DNA from: Allacma fusca
Lineage: Eukaryota > Arthropoda > Collembola > Symphypleona > Sminthuridae
DNA length: 64,000 bases
Reading direction: 5' to 3'
Assembly (NCBI GenBank): GCA_947179485.1
Contig: OX359248.1
Coordinates: 32,187,378 to 32,251,377 of the forward strand
Shown here: one piece after another, positions 62,829 to 64,000 of the stretch
How the letters are laid out: each line of letters opens with the position of its first letter
Position numbering within the stretch: the stretch's first letter is position 1
The notes under the pieces: model-generated
What the model saw: only the letters and a program-made list of their open reading frames with translations
Told to the model about the DNA's origin: nothing
Databases searched by the model: none
Position numbers and translations under genes: made by a program

Positions 62829-63734
62829 TAATCTTCTCCCTTAATTAATGGAATTACACACATAAGAGTAGTTTTCTTCTTGTTCCGTATCCCTCCACAC
62901 ATGAGGGTACATATGGGTATTTTCAATATGGAAGAGTTTATCCGGAGATTGGTACGGACAGGGACATTCCAAAAGGAGTAGTTGTAGTGGTCCCGGTGTT
63001 GCTCCCGTCTGAGTCTACTTTATTCCCCAGTATTTATGAATAGGTATAAATAAGTTGACAGAGGGAAATTGCAAAATATTCTACTTCCCAGAATTCCTTG
63101 GACGGAGATCCGAGGGAATAGAGTAAATGTTATTGCAATAGTTCTGAATTATTCAGATTTTCAGGTTTCAGTTCGGAGCCAAGCCAGCCTCGAACACTTA
63201 CTTTATATGGTGCAATAGGAGGCATATTACCGCTACTGTAGTTACAACACAAGTCACTACAGCTTCAAAAGACTCATACTTGAAATTCCGGTCTGCTTTT
63301 GTAAATTAAAGAAAAAGGATTTGAATGGGACTGGGAGGTTGAAGTGTGCGTAGGAGCGTATGAACGTCATTGAACACGTTGATGGCACTGAGATTTTGTC
63401 TTTAATGCCGTTCAGGTTCTGATAAATAGAATGGGAAAAAAATACACTGGAAAGATTAGCTTGTTCAGGAGAAAGAAGTTGTAAATAAAGAGGAGTATCT
63501 ATAGTGAACTTCAATTTTGTTTTTATTACGAGGGAAGCTCTATCTTCTCATATATTCTGAGGGTTAATGTGTTTTTAAAGAAGGGTGGATATAGGGCAGA
63601 GATCGTCCAAGACCTTGTACCTCATATGTTTAAATAATATCAAAGCTATGGGGGAAAGTAAAACATTCCAAATGGTTAGCATGACATTGTGAATGTGTGT
63701 TCGGGCAATGAAAAAGTATTTGAAGGGAATTTTT

Positions 63735-63735
63735 C

Positions 63736-63770
<35 letters not shown>
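63735..63770. repeat. (CT)n microsatellite
   Basis: A CT run of about 17 units with one TTT interruption. Confidence 0.95.
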
Positions 63771-64000
63771 CCTTCCTTTCCCCTATACAAGTTATTAGCT
63801 TCCGTAGACTCCGACTGAGCATCTCAGATGACCCAGTACTTCTTGAAGCTACAGCTAACAATTTACATCTATGGGGCTCCCCATTTATTCCAAGATTTAT
63901 GACTGGCTCCAACCCAATACTCACCACCCTGTTCTTTTAATTGCGTGTAAAACTGTGAATTATTTTAATGGCTCCCTTCTCCTCTTCTTCCCCCATCATT

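Larger units (their letters stand above)
58126..64000 (+). other. Last intron, incomplete (at least 5.9 kb), toward Ig7
   Basis: It starts with GTAAGT at 58126. No exon with Ig7 character in the required phase 1 was found before the window ends. It contains CT/GA arrays (58162-58185, 59909-59947, 60281-60302, 63735-63770) and a CA array (61821-61882). It also contains one exon-like segment on the + strand (61665-61790) and one on the minus strand (62655-62828), both listed separately. Confidence 0.7.

Noticed and set aside
63795..63940. Plus-strand frame after TTATTAG with a plausible residue mix
   Set aside because: The phase-1 frame needed after Ig6 has an early stop, and the open frame shows no Ig features. 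The reverse strand is also open, so the signal is not specific.

Overview
This is animal nuclear DNA: intron-rich, AT-leaning by eye, and full of simple repeats. It carries the 5' part of one large gene on the + strand. Eleven exons between 10382 and 58125 join in frame with canonical AG/GT sites. Together they encode about 644 residues: six consecutive immunoglobulin domains that match the N-terminal Ig1-Ig6 block of the Dscam (Down syndrome cell adhesion molecule) family. Each of the six domains keeps its two cysteines and its core tryptophan. The Ig1 sequence, the phase-1 and phase-2 junctions and the half-domain exon layout are those of arthropod Dscam. An arthropod is therefore likely. 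A crustacean such as a copepod is possible but only a guess, based on intron size and repeat style.

Layout. 1-10381 has no exon I can recognise; the signal-peptide exon and promoter are probably upstream or hidden here. 10382-11316 encodes Ig1 in two exons. 23783-24008 and 36372-36511 encode Ig2, flanked and split by introns of about 12.5 and 12.4 kb. 37909-38029 and 48615-48819 encode Ig3 and the start of Ig4, separated by 10.6 kb. 49614-52666 (two exons) finishes Ig4. 54824-55411 (a 64-nt exon and a 290-nt exon) encodes Ig5 and the start of Ig6. 57835-58125 finishes Ig6. After that there are 5.9 kb without a convincing Ig7 exon; Ig7-Ig9, the fibronectin domains, the membrane span and the tail must lie beyond the window.

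In pancrustacean hypervariable Dscam, the exons for half of Ig2 and half of Ig3 are tandem arrays of alternative copies. Here I find one good copy of each, plus two weak Ig2-exon look-alikes (near 17504 and 25660) in the long introns. The locus looks like a non-hypervariable Dscam paralogue or a reduced form, unless those look-alikes prove real.

The clearest mobile element is a 1087-bp miniature LTR retrotransposon at 44382-45468. It has two identical 327-bp LTRs, a 4-bp ATAT target duplication and only 433 bp of internal sequence. It lies antisense in the intron between the two Ig3 exons and must be young. The rest of the introns holds about twenty (GA)n, (CA)n and (GT)n arrays, dispersed TACATA/TATGTA tracts, a diverged 129-bp tandem duplication and a 14-bp minisatellite.
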